Shown: positions 45,501 through 56,654 of the stretch, piece by piece
Position numbering within the stretch: the first letter of the stretch is position 1
How the letters are laid out: each line of letters opens with the position of its first letter
Assembly (NCBI RefSeq): GCF_000315625.1
Contig: NW_005434669.1
Coordinates: 124,001-188,000, forward strand
Reading direction: 5' to 3'
From: Guillardia theta CCMP2712
Lineage: Eukaryota > Cryptophyceae > Pyrenomonadales > Geminigeraceae
Length of the DNA: 64,000 bases
Notes under the pieces: model-generated
Databases searched by the model: none
Seen by the model: the letters and a program-made list of their open reading frames with translations, nothing else
What the model was told of the DNA's origin: nothing
Position numbers and translations under genes: made by a program

Positions 45501-48497
45501 CTCGCTCCAGATTGAAGTGAACAAGAAGCTGCTGGGTACGATGCTCTTCTTTTGCTCCTACTTCTACTTCTACTTCTACTTCTACTTCTACTTCTTCTTC
45601 TATTTCTACGACTCACCACCACCACCACCTCTATCCTCTATCCTCTATCCTATATCCTCATACTTCCCCTCTGCCTTCCAGTCTCCTCCCTCCGTTCTCT
45701 CTCCCCTCTCTTGACACCCTTGCTGCTGCAGCGGAGAAGATGAGCAAGGAGCTATCGCAATGGCTCTCAGCAGCTGCTTCCAAGGGGATAGTCATCCTAT
45801 TCATCGACGCCCTCGACGCCATCGACGACACCTACGATGGTTCTCCTCCTCTCACCTGGCTCCCCAAGAAGTTCCCAGCTCGCACGAGAGTCATCTTGAC
45901 GTGCCGGGAAGGAGCTGCGGCCGAGGAGATCCGAGCGAGGGGCTGGAAAGTCCACCAGATGCCCAGCTGGACCAAGGAAGCAGCTCTCCTCCTAGCCGAG
46001 CAGCACCTCCAGCAGAGGAGTCAGTGGACGGACGTCGCTGACATCTCACTTGGCCCGCAACGCCTGGACAGGATCGTAGCGCACCCTCCTTGCTCCAACC
46101 CTCTGCACCTGCGGTACATGGTCGATGAACTCTGCCGGGAGCACCAGGCCACCAAGATCAACCCCAAGGACCTTCAGGTGGGGTGCGAGCTGGAGTGGCA
46201 GCTCCTGTTCCGTGCCAACGACGTCTGGGCGCTGCTTGACTACGTGCTGCATCGGTGGGAGCGACAGTTTGACACGGCCCGGTGCCCTCAGCTGGTCCGG
46301 AGAGTCTGCAGCCTGTTGTGGGGCAGCTGCTGGGGGCTGTCAGAGTACGAGCTCTTGTGTATGATGCCGGATGTACCAAGAGTTGTTCTTATGACGTTCT
46401 TGGAGAGCACAAAGTTTACCTGGATCAGATACAGTGGATACATCCTTATAGGCCACAGCTCCATGAGAGATGCGATCCAAAGGAGGTTTGAAGATTATCC
46501 GCTTCCTTGCTCCTCCTCCTCTTTGAAACCTCCTCTTCTTCTCACTCCTTCCTCATCCCCCCTCCTTTCCTTCCCTCTCTTGCCGCCTCCCTCTTCCTTC
46601 CTCCTTCCTCCTTCCTCTTGCCTCTTGCCTACGTCTTCCTCCTCTTCCAACTCCACCTGATTCTCGTTGAAAAGATTCGTGCCTGGACCACAAGAGCAGC
46701 GGGAAGTACATCGGTGAGCGAGGGAGAGGAGGTTGTACCCTCTGCTCACTTTCCTTCAGGCGTCTAGGTGAAACTACCCTCGTCTTGCAGCTCCTCAAAC
46801 ACCTTCAAGGCGGTTTCTGGAGATCTCTACCGCCGTCGAGGAGGAAGCTTGAGGAGGAGATCTATCACTGGAGGAGATCGGAGCAGGTCTTGCAAGGATG
46901 TTGACGTCCTTACTCACTTGACTTTCTGCCAGTGGGCAAATCTTATGGGCGTCTGCTCCGACATGTCGAAATTTCCGCTGGTAAGGCAGCAGAGGAGAAA
47001 CAGAGTGAGGGGGAGGGGGTTGAACCAACGTATGCAGTTGTTTGAAGAGGACGACGCCGGGACCCTGTGACGCTGCTACGTCTGTCCTCTCCTCCGAGCT
47101 GAAGCTCCTGCTCGTACAGGCACTGCGACCTCCGAAGATGCGTCAGGGAGGCCGACAAGCACATCGATGCATACAAGGCAGGGGAGGGCGCGAGAGAGCG
47201 CAAAGTGACCAGCAGGACAGGGGCTGCTGGATGGGTTGAAGCGGTATGAGCGCCGCAAGGAGAGCGAGGGGAACGTAAGAGGAGCGGTATCTGCAGCTGG
47301 GATCTGACTGAGGAGCAGCTGGAGAGGATAGGAGTGCTGCTGGCGAAGTTCTTGGGGGAGATGGGAAGGAACAAGGAGGCGACAGAAATGTACGAGACGA
47401 TTCTGAACCAGCCGGCACAAGGCCTACAAGGCTCCACAGAGACGCAACATCAAGTGGCTGAGCTCAGGTACGTCGACCGCTCTCCCATCAGCCTGGTGAG
47501 ATCGACAAAGGATTCTCTATGGAGAGATCTTGCTGCGCACCTGGAAGGATGCCACGGCAGGGACGGCAGAGAGGTCGTTCGTGCTGGTCAACAAGGCGCA
47601 GGTCTGTAGAGGCGGATCGGTGGGAGGCGCTGAGACCGGGAACAGGATCAGTTCAAGTATGCGTTCGAAGCTCTGAAAGAGTTGTTGGTGCATGGTAGGC
47701 CGGCAAAACTCCCTCCCTCTCTCCCTCCCTCCCTCCCTCCCTCCCTCCCTCCCTCCCTCCCTCCCCTCCCCTCCCTCCCTCCTTTACGTTCGGTGCAGAT
47801 GAGCGAGAGGTGGAAGGGATCACGAAAGATCAAACAATCTCGCAAGAAGAGAAGGACGTCGCACTATCGCAAGCTGAGCTGACGCTGACAAAAGCTAGAA
47901 CTTCATTCACAGCTGTCCTGTGTAAACTCGGTCATTCAATCGGTCATGGATGATTCTGAAAAGCCCTGATAGCACAGCAGGAAGATTGGAATACTTGGCG
48001 GGAGACTTTGAGTCAAGTCAGTTGCACTTCGAGCAGGTGGCGTGTCTTGTTGTGACTTCATCCCCTCGCTCCCTTCCTTCACTTCCTTCCTTCACTTCCT
48101 TCGCCTCTTACTCAACTGAATGCCAGGCAGCCTCCTTTGCGGATCAACACCTCAACCCGACTCATCCGCTCATAGCTGAGGCTCTGCTGGGCTTGGGTAG
48201 TCAGACTTGGAGTCATCCTGCACTGAAGGCGTCGCAGGCGACTTGCTGTTTCAGAGGGGGAGGTACGAGGACGCAGAGAGAGCGACGAGAAGGTCCATGT
48301 CAATCCGTCAGGTGAAGTCACAACCGCGCTTGACAAGCATGACACGCTCGCAGATCAACCTCGGAGGAGGTCATCCGCTCTTTGCCGAATCGATCGACAG
48401 CCTAGCAAAGATCATGGAGGCGACAGGTGCTGCCCGGTTGCTCCTGCAGGCGCTCAAGCCATTGCTGCAGGCAGGAAGTTTGAGTTCGATCAGCTGA
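42534..48497 (+). CDS. Nephrocystin-3-like protein: N-myristoylation site, coiled coil, IQ motifs, NACHT-type NTPase, TPRs
   Basis: ATG 42534 gives MGAAQSIAHVRN, a good N-myristoylation signal like that of animal NPHP3. A coiled coil follows (REARIRELESTVQELELQ). Exon 1 ends 42741, and exon 2 (42806-45535) joins in frame. Two IQ motifs are visible: IEIQRVYRGMQGRVKVRRI and ADTLQRVWRGHVARVQFMK (43990-44120). Next is a segment like the one ahead of the NTPase in NPHP3/DUF4062 proteins, FTTYQDFREERMLLLNESFP and VWLFFVGGRYGWVP. The P-loop is PIVLVGEGGSGKTTLLSKYL (45318-45377), and the next exon (from 45732) has Walker B-like IVILFIDALDAIDD. TPR-type exons follow: GVLLAKFLGEMGRNKEATEM (47330), LNPTHPLIAEALLGLG (48145), AGDLLFQRGRYEDAERATRR (48233). 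Role inferred: ciliary/flagellar membrane-associated scaffold NTPase. The 3' end after 48400 is approximate. Confidence 0.8.
45551..45620. repeat. CTTCTA pyrimidine repeat in nephrocystin-like intron
   Basis: Tandem TACTTC units at the start of intron 45536-45731, just after the donor GGTACG. Confidence 0.8.
47709..47785. repeat. CCCT simple repeat in nephrocystin-like intron
   Basis: CCCT tract ending shortly before the acceptor near 47798, ahead of the exon coding DEREVEGITKDQTISQEEKD. Confidence 0.85.
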
Positions 48498-48769
48498 CAG
48501 CAAGAAGCGCCAAGATCATGTCCGAGCACGGTGACTCGATGCCATGTCGTGTGACAGTCTGACGCACGTGCTGCAGCCGTGGAAACCGCGTCCTTGACCC
48601 GCCAGGTGATGTGAGAATTCTGCTCGGAGTGTTGCTGAACCTTGAGCAGAGCACAAGAGTTGTGCAGGAGGATCTGGAGGGATCGTCGATGTTTGGCTCA
48701 ATCCGCAAAGATGTTTACTAGCATTGTTGATCTATATACATGTTTCTCGTGTTCTTCTTCTCTTCTCGC

Positions 48770-49208
48770 TCAGAAAAGAACCTTGGTGATGTCACTCTTC
48801 AGTCCATGCTGGGCCACTCCTGCAAAGACGATCAAAGCATGAAACCAGGGGTATCTCCTCGCACCGAACATCTCCAACGTGTTCCTGGAGCCATAGATGC
48901 TGCTCGTAGTTCGAAACATTGAAGTTTTGTTCTGCGATGTCAGCGCTGGCACCTTCTGGTCGACCGAGTGTTCTCGATCATCGTCCGGCACTGCAATTCT
49001 CTTCTCCTTCACAGACGCAACTCCGTGATCGAAATACTTGACCAGGCGCGTCTCGAAGCCTCTCGGCTGCTCTACAAGTGTAAGAGAAATGGCGCAGACT
49101 CCTTGCAGTGACCTTGCAGTCCTCGGGGCGAGCTTTCAGGTAGCCCCAATTCTCTTCGAAGGCTGATGCTACCTGTTGCTCCTTCACAACAGCCGCCTGC
49201 AGTTGCAT
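48770..49208 (-). CDS. Small unknown protein, two exons
   Basis: Unrecognised. The upstream exon reads VKEQQVASAFEENWGYLKAR and PEDCK (about 49186-49112). After a likely intron (GTCACTGC...TTGTAG) comes PRGFETRLVKYFDHGVASVK, then RIAVPDDDREHSVDQKV and ARRYPWFHALIVFAGVAQHG, ending KVLF and a stop at about 48770. There is one weakly hydrophobic segment near the C-terminus. It is convergent with the nephrocystin-like gene. The start codon is uncertain (frame opens near 49208). Confidence 0.4.
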
Positions 49209-49787
49209 GTGTCAGTGATAGCTGCGAATGGAGAGGAAGACTAAAGCATAAATACAATGAGCTCCTTTCTCTCAACTTCCATTCATCTCGATTTCTGATG
49301 TTTCTGTCTTGTTGTATCACATTGGTCTATTTCTATTGTGTTGCTGTGACTGCTTATTTCTGCAGTCTGATGTAAACTGGTGGATGAATGGACATGCTTT
49401 CAAGAAATTCATCTGCTTCTCCCTCATTTCTCAGATCATGCTGTATGTTTTTCCTCTCAATGTTTTCCGCCCGACATATCCAGATCGATCGGGCAATTTT
49501 CACCAATACCTTCCTGCCTGCATACATTCGCTAGCGCTGAATTCTCATCACGTCATAACTGTCGATCTTCCTCCTCCCCTTCCCTCCTCTCCTCCCCTCC
49601 TCTCCTCCTCTCCTCTCTTCTCTTCTCCTCTCTTCCTCTCCTCTCTTCCTCTCCTCATGACTTGTCCTCACCTTCCAGTTCTCCATCTCCGCCACCGCGC
49701 TTCTCTCCTTAGGCATTTCCGTTGCTACCGGCTGGAGACCACCCCTCCCGACCTCGTTTTAGTACTACAGGAATTAGGGGGTCCTGA
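49209..49787. other. Spacer
   Basis: No supported gene. TCCTCTCC repeats occupy 49565-49660. Several open frames on plus contain hydrophobic stretches but no recognisable protein. Confidence 0.4.
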
Positions 49788-50990
49788 ATGGGGGGTCAAA
49801 AACTTTCGGGTAGGGAAAAAATGGCAGTGCGGAGCGGAGGAGGAGGCGGGAGAGAAGGAGGTGCCGAAGAGGTCATAAATGTAGCAAAGAACAACAAGAC
49901 GAGGACAAGAAGAATCTCATGGAAGAGTTATGTGATTATGATGTTTTTATTCTTCGCCGGAGGTATGTAAAACTGCAAACCTGCTGATTCGTTGATTCGT
50001 TTTTTTGAATTTCTGCTTTTCCAGGATTTGTATATACGTTGGTTAGAAGGTCAATCTCTCCAGAATCGTTTCGGACATTCTTATCTACAATACTAGAACT
50101 CTCTCCCTTGCTCTCACAGCGCCCACCACAAACAGAGTTGTCAACATCAATTGAATTCAAATTGGGGGATGAAATCCTGGATTTCAACATGCCAAGATGT
50201 GCAAATGGAACGAGCAATTCTACATCAACCATATCGAATACTGACAATCTGTCGGAAGAATTCACGGTGGACGATGAATCCTGTATGTTTGTTGCTAACT
50301 CCTCAAACATCTTTTTGGTGGTGAACGAACCCGTAAATCAACAGATCTTTAATTGTTCCTCCACCGATGAGGTGCGGATTTTTCCAGGCAAGACTCTGCC
50401 ACAAGGGATTCTTATCAGTGAAGATGGAAAGTTGGTGGGTTCAACAGAAAACCCCATGGATCCTGCAGTCTTCAAACTCTGCTGGGCAGACTCTACCCGC
50501 GAAGTGTGTATTGATTCAACGCTGCAAGTCCTTTCTTCCTTGCGGCAGGTGGAGTATCCAAGAGATGTCTTGAAGCTCGACAAGGTTGTTCATGTTTCAG
50601 TGCAGTTATCTGCACCTTCTCACTGCCATCCGCTGACTCTTGGATCTGTTCCTTCAGCATGTTTCAACTCGCCTGTGTCCAAGATTGCATGACAACATGG
50701 GCCCGTTGAGCTTCAAAGTGTACCCTCCCCTTCCATCAAACCTGTCTTTGAACGAAGCGGATGGTTGCTTGACTGGCAGTCCGAGTAATCAAAAAATGCC
50801 TGGGAACGATTGCAAAGGTCTGAACGTTCTTTCCAGGCTCAAGAAGCGACATGCAGCTGTACACTGTTACCGTAAAGAACATGCTTGGGCATACCAAGGA
50901 TATTTCGCTGCGCATTCAAGTTCACCACAGCGTGAGGAGCTCTCTTCGGGTAAGCCTTGATCGACCAGGAATGATAGGATGCTGAAGCTT
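49788..50990 (+). CDS. Type II membrane protein with He_PIG/cadherin-like extracellular repeats
   Basis: ATG 49788 (or in-frame ATG 49821) precedes a basic stretch and a signal-anchor helix, SYVIMMFLFFAGGFVYTLV, split by an intron at about 49962-50022. The lumenal part has several N-glycosylation sequons (NGTSNST, NSSN, NCSS). It contains repeats of the putative-Ig He_PIG type: LPQGILISEDGKLVGSTENP (50397-50456), and PLSFKVYPPLPSNLSLNEAD followed by GCLTGSPSN (50702-50790), then LYTVTVKNMLGHTKDISLRI. The frame changes need an intron of about 64 nt (50589-50658, phase 0) and a 19-nt element at 50818-50836. Such repeats usually sit in adhesion or cell-surface proteins. The 3' end is approximate. 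Confidence 0.55.
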
Positions 50991-51590
50991 CCCTGTCATA
51001 CAGAACACGATTGGAGGACTTAGCTCTATCTTGTTGATGGTTTAATTGACGAGGCGATTGAAAGTACCCACTGCACTGTCATGCCATGTGACTAAGCCAG
51101 CCAGTACCTCTAGCGATGTCCTGAACCGGCCGATGAGCGGCCTGCCAGCGATTCAATGCCACTCCGATCATCGGATATCCGATGATCGCCGTGACGACCA
51201 TAGTAGTACCTCGGACTGGACTCGCCGGTCGCCGCCGCCGCTTCCGAGACCGCCTCACTGTCCGATCGCGGCCCAGAGTCTGATCGAGTCGGCCCGGATC
51301 AGCCCATGACTCGGAGACACCTGGCCACAGTGGTCACACGGTCCGATGGCGCAAGCCGTCTCTCAGGCTCGGACTCCGAGGGCCCGGACCGTACTCAGAG
51401 CTTCCTGGCCAGCTGTTCCTGGCACCGTGGCAGGATAATCACTGAAGCAGGCTCCCGGCAGTGCTAGTGATCCTCGGGACATCGCTGGCATGGCCGTGCG
51501 GGGGACTTGTCCTTGGCGCCGTTAAGTGAAGGTATCAGTTAAGTTTGGGGGACAGCAGTCGGCAGGATTGGGTTTGGTTCTTGCTGTCTT

Positions 51591-51695
51591 TTCTCTTCTC
51601 GCCGTTTGGCCTGTGCGACAGTGTCAGGGTCAAGCCCGGCCTCCTCGACTCTCCTGATTGTCCTCGTACTGATTTTTAACTTAACTTTGAGTAAA
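51591..51695 (+). repeat. Dispersed repeat family R1, copy D1
   Basis: TTCTCTTCTCGCCGTTTGGC, CTGTGCGACAGTGTCAGGGT, CCTCCTCGACTCTCCTGATT and core to TTAACTTTGAGTAAA. It is the best-preserved plus-strand copy. Confidence 0.85.
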
Positions 51696-51698
51696 AGA

Positions 51699-51733
51699 TC
51701 CTCGTACTGATTTTTAACTTCACTTGGAGTAAA
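51699..51733 (+). repeat. Dispersed repeat family R1, copy D2 (tandem core)
   Basis: A second core directly after D1: TCCTCGTACTGATTTTTAAC then TTCACTTGGAGTAAA. It shows that the core can be duplicated in tandem on its own. Confidence 0.85.
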
Positions 51734-52446
51734 GAGGAGCCGCCGGGGTACAGCACCGTCGGTAGTATCCGGTGATTTGATAAAACTTTTTATACCAGCC
51801 TGGAAGATTCATACACTTATGAATCATGGTACACCTCAATAATAAAAAACAAGCTTAGAAACTGTACCTAAGAATTTCGTTTACAAATAAATCTATACAA
51901 AAGTTAATATTTAACGTACAATTATAATATTATTTTGTTGAAAAATACGGTACAACAGGGCAGAAACAGACTTGTTCACCATTTTAAAACAAGGACCCCT
52001 CATCCCCACTCGTGCTTGCCCTCAAAATAGCAAGAGGGAGACTGGGAAGGGTTTCATTGGTAGGGGTGGGGGGTGTTTCTGCAGTCGAAATGTGAGGGTA
52101 GTTCTGTTCTATCACCCCTTTAATTCACCATTCTCCCAGGGGATAAGCGGGTGGTATTTTGAGAAATGTAAGGTTGGGGGTCTATTGTATGGGGTAGGGG
52201 TAATAGTTTTCCAGAAATAGAACAGAAGCTTATAAGAAGAAGGCGGCGCGAAAGCAGCCAGCAAGTGCAAGTAAGATAACGCATGCGGAACATGACAATG
52301 TGCATGCAGTATGAATGTGTTATGTCCTCCCAGACCTGCTCTCTGTTGATGATTCAGACACTTGCATGACTTGCTACACTCTAAATCGCTATCTTATTTG
52401 TTGGGACTTATATCCGGCATGAACCTGTTCTAATCACTCATTACAG

Positions 52447-52732
52447 TGTTCTCCATCCTCGAGTCCGTAGCTTTCGACACCGGCTATGCTGGTTCCAGCG
52501 GCATCCAGCCCCAGTCCTGGGTTAACGGCAATGGCACCTCCTACATCTACTTCGGCTCTGGCGAGTTCGATGGACAGGGATCTGGCCACGACTTCTACGG
52601 AACTGTGAGTTCTGACTTGTGCGTTTAAGATTGTTTCTGACAAGAATGCAGCTCTACATGCCCTCCACCGGCTACGTCAACAACTGCGATGGTGGACGCT
52701 CCCACACCTACTGCGATTACCGCCAGCAGTAA
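52447..52732 (+). CDS. Small Gly/Tyr/Cys-containing protein, partial
   Basis: Two exons, 52447-52604 and 52652-52732, joined by a 47-nt intron. They read FDTGYAGSSGIQPQSWVNG, YIYFGSGEFDGQGSGHDFYG, then LYMPSTGYVNNCDGGRSHTY and CDYRQQ, stop TAA 52730-52732, with AATAAA at about 52746. The first exon starts at an acceptor (TTACAG), so the true start lies upstream and was not found. Composition suggests a small secreted protein. I do not recognise the family. Confidence 0.5.
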
Positions 52733-53184
52733 ATCTGTTCCATACAATAAACGAAATTTATTCTTCCCATCTTGTTGGTTTGTTACTTGGCGCCCCACAT
52801 TGCTTCCAAGCATGAGCATGTCGATTGGTCTTTGGCACACCTGCGATCTACCACTCTGGCATTTTCAGTGTTGAAAAGGTTTGGCGTAGTCAAGTGTGAA
52901 TAGACCAGACTATAATCGCAGATGACTCTCGTTCAAAGTCAAGCATGCGACGTGATAAGAAAATGGCAGCTCATGGCCATCATAACGATTCAGGCTCGAA
53001 TCATCCTCAAGGGCTCAAGTTCAACAGACTTGCGAGAATCAGCATTTCAATACGACTACTTTGACTTGAATGAGGTTAATTTCAAGGAAAGAGCTCAGTC
53101 CTCTTGACGAATGTGAAAGCATTGTATGTACATGTCGGATTGTCATTAATACACATGTGATCTAAATGGCAACTTGGCAGTGTC

Positions 53185-55055
53185 TCAGATCGAAACCATT
53201 GGCTGAGGGCTGCGATGGTAACATTTCAACAACCCAGTCGAGAAACCAAGTGTGCACATACCTCTGTGTAGGTCTCGTGGCGGGGATGAGATGATGGCCT
53301 TCCTCTCGGTCAAGAGGTTCGTAGGGTCGACCATTGCGCGAAGAGTAACTGTGAGAACTCAAGTCCGAATCCCACGGAAAATGTCGATGCATGTCGGCAG
53401 CATAATCTGGTAACCGAGCAGTGATCTGAACGGGGAATCAGTCAGACATGCTGTGTGCAACGGAAAGAACATGAGAAAAAGATTGTTGCTCATACCTGTT
53501 GGGTGAAATCCTCTGGGAATAATCTGGGACCTCCGTGAGGTCGAATACCAAGTCTTGCTAGGTATTTGTTGCGGTGATGTACATGGTGGGTATACACGGC
53601 AGGTGTTGAGTAGCCAGTCACATGTGCCTCTCGTGCTTCTTCACGAGCTTTCTTTAGCTCGCGATCCTGTAGTGCAGCAGCCGAAGCATTCAACCAGCCT
53701 CCTTCCTTGATATCAGCCAACAGAAGCAATATTGTCAGTCCTGCTGAAGCTGTTGCAACCTTGCCGAACATCAACATGACGTCTCTGTACATTTCCGCGA
53801 ATTCTGCAGGAGTTGTGTTCGGGCGGTTAGCATCTGGAAGCAACGGTGCAATGATCAGAGGAAAAACTGCAAGACCAAGATTCTGAAAAGCAGTCATCAG
53901 GCCATAGGCCATCCCCATTTTGTTCATGTCCACAACAATAGCTATGCAAGGCCACAAAGCCGAAGCACAAATCGAGTAACACAAACCCATACCGACCACT
54001 CCAATGATAGGAGAGAAATTGTCCATAAACGAGAAGCAAAGGAAAATGGTTGCCACACTCGAAGTTGATATCAGAATCCAAATGATTGCACGACCTGTCT
54101 TGTCCACTAGATATCCAAACAAGGGACAAGCTAGGGCTGATACAGTATACGGCATGCTCATCACAAATGCAGCTTGCTTCTCTGTCGTTGAATACCTTTG
54201 CTGCAGAAATTGAACGCCATTTTGTAAGAAAACAAATACGGAGGCGTAAAAGGTGATCGTCACGCCAAAAACAATCCAAACTGAGAGCGGAAACGACGAA
54301 ATATCAGATAGGTGCACTTCGTCTGCTTCAACGAATATATCATCTTCGCAGCTCTGAACAGACATAGCACGATCTTCGCTCGCTTTCGATTTCTCGGCAT
54401 GGTGGTCCATCCAGTTCAAAAGCATGCAACAAATATGAGAAACAACGCAGGTGAAGAGGCCCGCATACATTGCCCATGTAAACCCACCAATATCAGAGTT
54501 GGTGAACATGTCCATGACTGCAGGGGATATGTCAAAATTCACTGCACTACCTAGACGTGAGAACGACAACACAATTCCGAACGCTGTAGCCAATTCTGTG
54601 CCTTTGAACCACTTCGCCGTATATGCACTTTGCGCTACTGTCAAGGTCTCCCCCCCCAGCCCGAAGACGAATCTTCCTATCAAGACGATGCCGAGGCTGT
54701 GAATCTGAGTGCCATAAGACACCATCCCTTGCCCTACAACAAGGATGAAACAACAAATGAAACAGCCCCATCGGACACCTAGGTACTTGTCAATGATATA
54801 GCCCCCAAGGAACACTTGTACGGTATTGGGCCAACTATAAAGAGAGTAGAGCAAATTATATTGAAGCTGAGTCAACCCTTGAAAGTGATCAAAGAATTTT
54901 CCTTTTAGAGCACCTGGGATATCGTAACAATAGTATGATCCAAAAGTAAGAAAACAAATGAGCAATAAAACAACCGATCGATAAGGCAATCGTGAGTGAT
55001 GCCAGAATCCCTTTTTAGTTTCATGGAATGCCGAGTACGGTTGATCGATCATCAT
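53185..55055 (-). CDS. Major facilitator superfamily transporter, MFSD1-like
   Basis: Twelve-helix transporter. ATG 55053-55055 (MMIDQPYSAFHETKKGF) opens a long exon to about 53493. SYYCYDIPGALKGKF after helix 1 is typical of the MFSD1 group, which in animals carries dipeptides across the lysosomal membrane. The MFS signature between helices 2 and 3 reads GGYIIDKYLGVRWGC, and the second-half equivalent GYLVDKTGRAIIW. A central acidic loop (SCEDDIFVEADEVHLSD) separates the halves. After CAG a GTATGAG intron leads to ITARLPDYAADMHRHFPW... and a second intron to SPQPMVSI with stop 53185-53187. The cytosolic tail is His-rich (YTHHVHHRNKYLARLG). Substrate unknown; family assignment is good. Confidence 0.8.
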
Positions 55056-56654
55056 GCTTTTCTTCAAAACGTTCCAGCAAGAAGAGATCAACGAGCTTCA
55101 AACTTTGTTCCGAAAACCTTTCCGAATTATTTGGTTGCGTCCATTTCCAGATTACTCAGCAGCATACATCCGAGGAGCAGGAGGGAGACAGTGAGCTCGC
55201 AGGAAGGACAGGAGATGAACAGCAGGATCTAACCCGTATAAGTTTGCTGGGATCCAATCACATCCTTCTCGGCATCAGGTTCAACGCGCTTCTCTCCATC
55301 TAGCATGACCACAGGAAATCCCATACATCCCTAGGAAACCCCACCCCACCCGAAAACCTCTTCGACACCCTCTACCCATGGAAAAAATATTTCACCCGTA
55401 CTAAACCACATGTACCCGTCCTTTTGACTCATCACCCCCTCGAAACTTGATCAGTACCCCTACTAATTTCCTTTATCAACCTGAAGATGTCTCAAAGTAC
55501 CCACACATTCACACAAGTACCCATGAAAATACCAGTACCCTACCCACCTTTCTAAATGACCATCCCTCAGAACCTACTAAAACACTTAAAACATTTGTTA
55601 TGTTAGAACTGTACTGATAAAATAAAGTAATGAATAAAATTGTAGTACTAAGATTTCTAAAATCTTGTTGCATCAAAGTTGCATTATTTATCAACACAAA
55701 TTTTAGTCAAATATCTTCAAACGAATAAGTACACACACTACACATTTTGTACGTGAATCAGAACTGCTGGAAGCAAATTATCCTTTTAGTGCATCTCAAG
55801 GGTACAAATAAAATAATTTATAAAATAATTTATAACCACTTTTTGGTTGTCCCACGACTTCATTGAAGCTGAGGCGGGTCGGGGGATCCGTGCAAGTAAA
55901 GCGAACAATGCAGGACAGAGGCAAAGGCGGAGAGGAGGGAGGAGGGAGGAGAGAGGAGGGAGGAGGGAGGAGGGAGGAGGGAGGAGGGAGGAGAGGAGGA
56001 GGAGATGACGTTGGATCTTGATGGACTCTGTTATGATCTTAGCGAGAATGACCCACGTTGGAGGTATCNNNNNNNNNNNNNNNNNNNNNNNNNNNNNNNN
56101 NNNNNNNNNNNNNNNNNNNNNNNNNNNNNNNNNNNNNNNNNNNNNNNNNNNNNNNNNNNNNNNNNNNNGGGAGGGAGGGTGGGTGGGTGGGTGGAAGGGA
56201 GGGAGCGAGGGAGCGAGGGAGCGAGGGAGCGAGGGAGCGAGGGAGCGAGGGAGGGAGAGTGGGGGGATGAGGGAGGGAGGGTGGAAGGGAGGGAGGAGGC
56301 AGGGAGGCAGGGAGGCAGGGAGGCAGGGAGGCAGGGAGGCAGGGAGGCAGGGAGTGTGTGTACGTGTGCTTGTTTGCAAGGTTGATTCTGACGTATTGGC
56401 TTACTTGAAGTGCCAGCCGAAGCAGCAACGATCAATCTTACCAGAGTGCTGAGTGCGGCACTGGGAGTATTTCCATACGTGCTTTCTTCGGTTCCAGTTG
56501 GAAACGCATTGCAAGTCTCGCCAGGTGCTTGACAGTTTGATCGAGGTGATCACACTGACACCCAATAGTTTTGAATATCTTCCGTCGACCCTTTCACTTG
56601 TGCTCTTCGAATCTTCTTGTACCCCCTCATCGGCTTGACAGCGTTTTACCTCGG
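55056..56654. other. Spacer with TACCC-rich, AT-rich and GGGA-rich parts and the assembly gap
   Basis: 55310-55560 is rich in GTACCC/CACCC words, 55570-55850 is AT-rich, and 55920-55995 plus 56169-56352 are GGGAGGA, GGGAGCGA and GGCAGGGA repeats flanking the gap. No gene is supported before 56655. Confidence 0.6.
56069..56168. other. Assembly gap (100 N)
   Basis: Exactly 100 N between purine-rich repeats; probably a fixed-size placeholder, so the real length is unknown. Confidence 0.99.

Larger units (their letters stand above)
51050..52446. other. Gene-poor spacer: GC island, R1 repeats, AT-rich and GGGTA-rich stretches
   Basis: GC-rich island 51080-51520, then R1 copies at 51591-51733, an AT-rich stretch 51780-51960, and GGGGTGGGG/GGGTAGGGGTAA words at 52020-52205. 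An upstream exon of the next gene could lie in 52250-52400. Confidence 0.5.

Noticed and set aside
49309-49878. Plus-strand 189-codon frame with hydrophobic stretches
   Set aside because: Runs through a TCCTCTCC repeat, has no domain, and overlaps the start of the better supported He_PIG gene in another frame.
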